NCBI GenBank assembly: GCA_018897875.1
Contig: JAHIKF010000315.1
Coordinates: 1-8,317, forward strand
Length of the DNA stretch: 8,317 bases
DNA from: Pseudomonadota bacterium
Lineage (GTDB): Bacteria > Desulfobacterota > Desulfobaccia > Desulfobaccales > 0-14-0-80-60-11
Direction: 5' to 3'
The notes under the pieces are model-generated. The model did not search any database. It was not told the origin of the DNA and saw only the letters and a program-made list of their open reading frames with translations. Positions within the stretch are counted from its first letter, which is position 1; each line of letters begins with the position of its first letter. The translations under genes and the position numbers were made by a program. This document shows positions 6,422 to 8,317 of the stretch, one piece after another.

Positions 6422-6937
6422 ATGAAGACGGGTAGATTCCTGGTGTTGTTGGCCTTAGTTATGGGGTTGCTGGCGGGTCCCTGGCAGGCTCCGGCGGAGG
6501 CCGAAATGCTGGGGCGGGTCGGCCAAATTAAAAGTTTGGGATATGATTCTGCAAATAAGAACTGGTTTGTGATCAAGCCGGACGGCTCCACCCCGACCTT
6601 TACTTTGCGCACAGGGGAATCTTTTATCATGACCGAGATTCGGGTCCGGTTTTATGTTACCGACACTAGCACCGAGACCGGCCCTTATCGCTTCTACCTA
6701 CTGGGGCCCCAATCAAGCAGACTTTACGTCGCCACTTTAACTGATGCCATGTATCCCAACAGCACAACCGTGTATGGGGGAGTGATTTCTGAAGTGAACC
6801 TGAATCCAGGCTACATCTTTTCCATTCTCCCCACTGCAAAAGTGCAACAATTGCCGCCCCCCCCGGCACCTCCCAACTCGGGGACTGAGCGTAGCGGCAC
6901 TTTCTATCTGACGATAAGGGGGTACGTGGTTCCCTAA
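6422..6937 (+). CDS. Secreted protein of unknown function
   Basis: A 171-residue exported protein that I do not recognise. A clear signal peptide is present: K2/R5, a hydrophobic core at about 6-19, and an APAEA-EM cleavage site near residue 26. There is no lipobox and no cysteine in the mature part. The mature chain alternates polar and hydrophobic residues with many T, Y, F and V, which suggests a beta-rich fold (for example FTLRTGESFIMTEIRVRF). A proline run, PPPPAPP, near residues 145-151 separates the main domain from a last strand ending TFYLTIRGYVVP. I chose the ATG at 6422 because GGAGGG lies 7 nt upstream and the signal peptide begins there; the in-frame extension back to a TTG at 6365 adds a basic, non-signal stretch. 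It stands alone, with a hairpin 16 nt after the stop. A periplasmic or surface location is likely; no function is assigned. Confidence 0.8.
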   Translation: MKTGRFLVLLALVMGLLAGPWQAPAEAEMLGRVGQIKSLGYDSANKNWFVIKPDGSTPTFTLRTGESFIMTEIRVRFYVTDTSTETGPYRFYLLGPQSSRLYVATLTDAMYPNSTTVYGGVISEVNLNPGYIFSILPTAKVQQLPPPPAPPNSGTERSGTFYLTIRGYVVP

Positions 6938-6952
6938 AGCCAGGACGCCGCC

Positions 6953-6993
6953 CCGGGATTGCCGCCTCCAGCCTCGCGGCCCGGCAATCCCGG
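6953..6993 (+). terminator. Hairpin after the secreted-protein gene
   Basis: The arms CCGGGATTGCCG (6953-6964) and CGGCAATCCCGG (6982-6993) form a perfect 12-bp stem with a 17-nt loop, starting 16 nt after the stop codon. No T-run follows, so it is not a textbook intrinsic terminator. It could stabilise the 3' end, help factor-dependent termination, or be another extragenic palindrome. Confidence 0.4.
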
Positions 6994-7050
6994 CTGGTTC
7001 GGCGGGCTGGAATTGATACGAAGTTGCAGTCAAAAGACATTGAATATTTA

Positions 7051-7132
7051 TGTCATTCTGAACGGAGCGCAGCGGAGTGAAGAATCTCGACGGCTTAAGA
7101 AGAGAGATTCTTCGCTGCGCTTCAGAATGACA
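7051..7132. repeat. 82-bp dispersed-type inverted repeat (TGTCATTCTGAA ends)
   Basis: Perfect 12-bp ends, TGTCATTCTGAA (7051-7062) and TTCAGAATGACA (7121-7132), enclose two further matched stems. These are GCGCAGC (7067-7073) with GCTGCGC (7114-7120), and GAAGAATCTC (7079-7088) with GAGATTCTTC (7104-7113). The loop is 15 nt and the left arm has 9 extra unpaired bases. The sequence is of a kind I recall as dispersed in many environmental bacterial genomes. It has no coding content. Confidence 0.8.
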
Positions 7133-7323
7133 GATAATAGACTTTTGATTGCCCTTTGGTATGAGAGTTTGCATCTGCGCCCTTGGCCACCAGGGTCAAA
7201 TTTACAATATTTTGCCAATTTTTGACCATCGGCCGGAAAAAAATTAAGCCGACTCGCTTTTCCTTTGCCCTTTGGCGGGGGTTGATTTATCATGCAGTAA
7301 AAAGTAAACAAGGGGGCTTTTGC

Positions 7324-7887
7324 ATGATGAGAAATAAACTGATGGTGTTGAGTTGCGTTCTGGCCCTGGTCTTTTTCCTGGGCGCGGTTTCCCTGGCGGG
7401 AGCCGAAGCGGAACCCAAGGTCGGCCAGACGGTGGGGATCGCCAAATTCAAGGCGCCCTTAACCGAAGATGGGGCTAAATATCTGGGCCTGGCCAAGGCC
7501 GAGGCCTTTACGTTAAAGGACGTCAAAGCCTCCTATCTGCTGGTGGAGCAGTTCAACACCAGCTGCCCGCACTGCATGGCCCAGGCTCCGGTGATGAACG
7601 CCCTGTTCGCCAAGGTGCAAGCGGATGCCCAACTGAAAGACAAGCTGAAAATCATCGGCACGGGCCAGGGCAACGAGGCTCCCCAGTTAAAGATGTGGAA
7701 GGCCTTTCACAAGGTGCCCTTCCCCCTGGTGCCCGATCCCGACAGTTCCTTTGGCAAGGCCTTAAATTTCACCCCTTACCCGGTCACCGTCGTTCTGGAT
7801 AAGACCGGTAAGGTCGTGTTCGTCCATATCGGGGCCTTCGAAAGCGCCGACGAAGTCTTCACCAAACTCAAAGCCATAGTAAAATAG
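7324..7887 (+). CDS. Exported thioredoxin-fold protein with CPHC active site
   Basis: A 187-residue exported thiol-disulfide oxidoreductase-like protein of the TlpA/redoxin type. A signal peptide covers about residues 1-29 (basic start, core LVFFLGAVSLAG, AxA-type cut near 27-29). The thioredoxin fold begins near LLVEQFNTSCPHCMAQAP, with redox cysteines C81 and C84. P153 in TPYPVTVVLDK is the expected cis-proline. The CPHC dipeptide is that of E. coli DsbA, which is oxidising, but the fold pattern here is TlpA-like, so direction cannot be told. No other cysteine is in the mature chain. The segment before the domain, with APL (44-46) and KYLGL (52-56), may be a conserved lead-in. AAGGGGG (7310-7316) lies 7 nt before the ATG at 7324; the open frame back to 7183 is not used, in my view. 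It is probably periplasmic; no DsbB or DsbD partner is in the window. Confidence 0.87.
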   Translation: MMRNKLMVLSCVLALVFFLGAVSLAGAEAEPKVGQTVGIAKFKAPLTEDGAKYLGLAKAEAFTLKDVKASYLLVEQFNTSCPHCMAQAPVMNALFAKVQADAQLKDKLKIIGTGQGNEAPQLKMWKAFHKVPFPLVPDPDSSFGKALNFTPYPVTVVLDKTGKVVFVHIGAFESADEVFTKLKAIVK

Positions 7888-7899
7888 CCTCGCCATAAC

Positions 7900-7935
7900 C
7901 GGGTCAGGCTGCCCTCAGCCAGGGGGCCTGACCCG
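7900..7935 (+). terminator. Terminator-like hairpin after the thioredoxin-like gene
   Basis: CGGGTCAGGC (7900-7909) pairs perfectly with GCCTGACCCG (7926-7935), and an inner CCCT/AGGG stem (7912-7915 with 7921-7924) closes on a CAGCC loop. It starts 12 nt after the stop codon. Only a short TTCCCT follows, so U-tract support is weak, but position and stability suit a transcription terminator. Confidence 0.6.
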
Positions 7936-7947
7936 TTCCCTGCCTGA

Positions 7948-7976
7948 TTGACGCCGGGCGCCTTTGACACTATCAT
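7948..7976 (+). promoter_or_regulatory. Promoter of the short exported ORF
   Basis: TTGACG (7948-7953, 5/6 match) and TATCAT (7971-7976, 5/6 match) are spaced by 17 bp. The predicted start is near 7983, giving a leader of about 45 nt with AAGGGGG (8017-8023) before the ATG. It lies just after the terminator-like hairpin, so the short gene appears to have its own transcription. Confidence 0.45.
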
Positions 7977-8027
7977 AATACGCAGCAGGTCAACCACGGA
8001 GAAACCAGATCCCGGCAAGGGGGTACT

Positions 8028-8183
8028 ATGCATCCTAAAACCGCTCGCATGCCCCTGGCCGGTTGCCTGGCGATTTGGCTGGCTATGGGTTCCCTGTCGT
8101 TAGCGGCCCCGCCACAGAAGAAAATAGCCGATCTCAAGTTCTCCGGCGCCCTCTTTGAAGCGGACCCAGCAGTGTCCGGTTAG
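8028..8183 (+). CDS. Short exported ORF, possibly the truncated start of a second redoxin-like gene
   Basis: A 51-codon ORF missing from most gene calls because of its size. It has a ribosome-binding site, AAGGGGG, 4 nt before the ATG, very like the CAAGGGGG of the upstream thioredoxin-like gene. It also has a good promoter. The product begins with a signal peptide: basic start (K4, R7), core LAGCLAIWLAMGSLSLAA, cut site near A27. Only about 24 mature residues follow before a TAG. That tail, ADLKFSGALFEADPAVSG, has a loose match to the lead-in of the thioredoxin-like protein (LKF...L.E against AKF...L.E, residues 40-49), upstream of the lost CxxC domain. I infer a gene truncated by insertion or deletion near 8171, but the match is too short to be sure. 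It could instead be a genuine small secreted peptide. Confidence 0.5.
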   Translation: MHPKTARMPLAGCLAIWLAMGSLSLAAPPQKKIADLKFSGALFEADPAVSG

Positions 8184-8220
8184 GAAATTGCATGCGGTTG
8201 TCCTGCCCACCTCACCCCAA

Positions 8221-8249
8221 CCCTCTCCCCCCGAAGCGGGGGGAGAGGG
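8221..8249. repeat. Long GC hairpin of the CCCTCTCC family
   Basis: CCCTCTCCCCCCG (8221-8233) and its exact reverse complement (8237-8249) form a 13-bp stem with a 3-nt AAG loop, preceded by CCTCACCCCAA. It is of a dispersed palindrome type I recall from many genomes. A further CCCCTCTCCCC occurs at the very end of the window (8307-8317) and may start another copy. The stretch 8184-8317 shows no other feature. Confidence 0.7.
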
Positions 8250-8317
8250 AGTAGGAGATGTCGCCGGATTTAGTAACCATAAGGCATTAAATCGGTTCCA
8301 CTTTTTCCCCTCTCCCC

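Larger units (their letters stand above)
6938..7323. other. 386-bp noncoding region with two palindromes
   Basis: No gene is supported here. It contains a 12-bp-stem hairpin (6953-6993) and an 82-bp inverted repeat (7051-7132), both listed separately. A GGTCAAA-N20-TTTGACC inverted repeat lies at 7194-7227. The last 60 bases should carry the promoter of the thioredoxin-like gene, but only weak -35/-10 matches were seen (TTGATT at 7282 with TAAACA at 7305). Confidence 0.5.

Noticed and set aside
7194..7227. GGTCAAA-N20-TTTGACC inverted repeat as an operator
   Set aside because: The arms are only 7 bp with a 20-bp spacer, and no clear promoter is attached; it may be chance.
7183..7323. N-terminal extension of the thioredoxin-like protein from a TTG
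   Set aside because: It would place 47 mixed residues before a clear signal peptide; the ATG at 7324 has AAGGGGG at good spacing.

Overview
The window is a GC-rich bacterial chromosome segment in which every convincing gene lies on the + strand. Two genes reach the edges or are short of a full domain: an rRNA methyltransferase is cut at the left edge, and a short signal-peptide ORF near the right edge stops early. Taxonomy is inference only. The GC-rich coding style, mostly Gram-negative-type Sec signal peptides on the exported proteins and abundant extragenic palindromes would suit a Desulfobacterota-like (deltaproteobacterial) or similar environmental genome. No rRNA, tRNA or other phylogenetic marker is present to confirm this.

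Layout. (1) 2-1180: 23S rRNA m5C methyltransferase of the RlmI type, 5' end outside the window. (2) 1181-1324: extragenic palindromes, then a strong promoter overlapped by an inverted-repeat operator. (3) 1325-1880: a compact vapBC toxin-antitoxin operon with all four PIN-domain acidic residues. (4) 1968-2000: a perfect GTAG-flanked palindrome. (5) 2081-3166: an exported M15-type metallopeptidase whose promoter sits so close to the ATG that the mRNA may be leaderless. (6) 3167-3376: low-complexity repeats flanking a double-hairpin REP/BIME-like element. (7) 3377-6277: a 966-residue protein joining an MrfA/YprA-type DEVH helicase, including its Cys cluster, to a C-terminal DEDDy exonuclease domain resembling MrfB/YprB. 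(8) 6278-6421: AT-rich leader. (9) 6422-6937: a secreted protein of unknown function. (10) 6938-7323: noncoding, with a hairpin and an 82-bp inverted repeat. (11) 7324-7887: an exported thioredoxin-fold protein with a CPHC active site, followed by a terminator hairpin. (12) 8028-8183: a short exported ORF that looks like the front of a second redoxin-like gene, interrupted. (13) 8221-8249: another long palindrome.

Apart from vapBC the genes do not form an obvious operon: the gaps are 140-390 bp and several have their own promoter or terminator signals. The themes are RNA modification and decay (RlmI, VapC), DNA repair (helicase-exonuclease fusion) and cell-envelope functions (M15 peptidase, secreted protein, thioredoxin-like protein). 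The most notable items are the single-chain helicase-nuclease fusion, the predicted leaderless M15 gene, the vapBC operator architecture, and three GTAG-plus-hairpin elements that match the layout of REP sequences mobilised by RAYT transposases.
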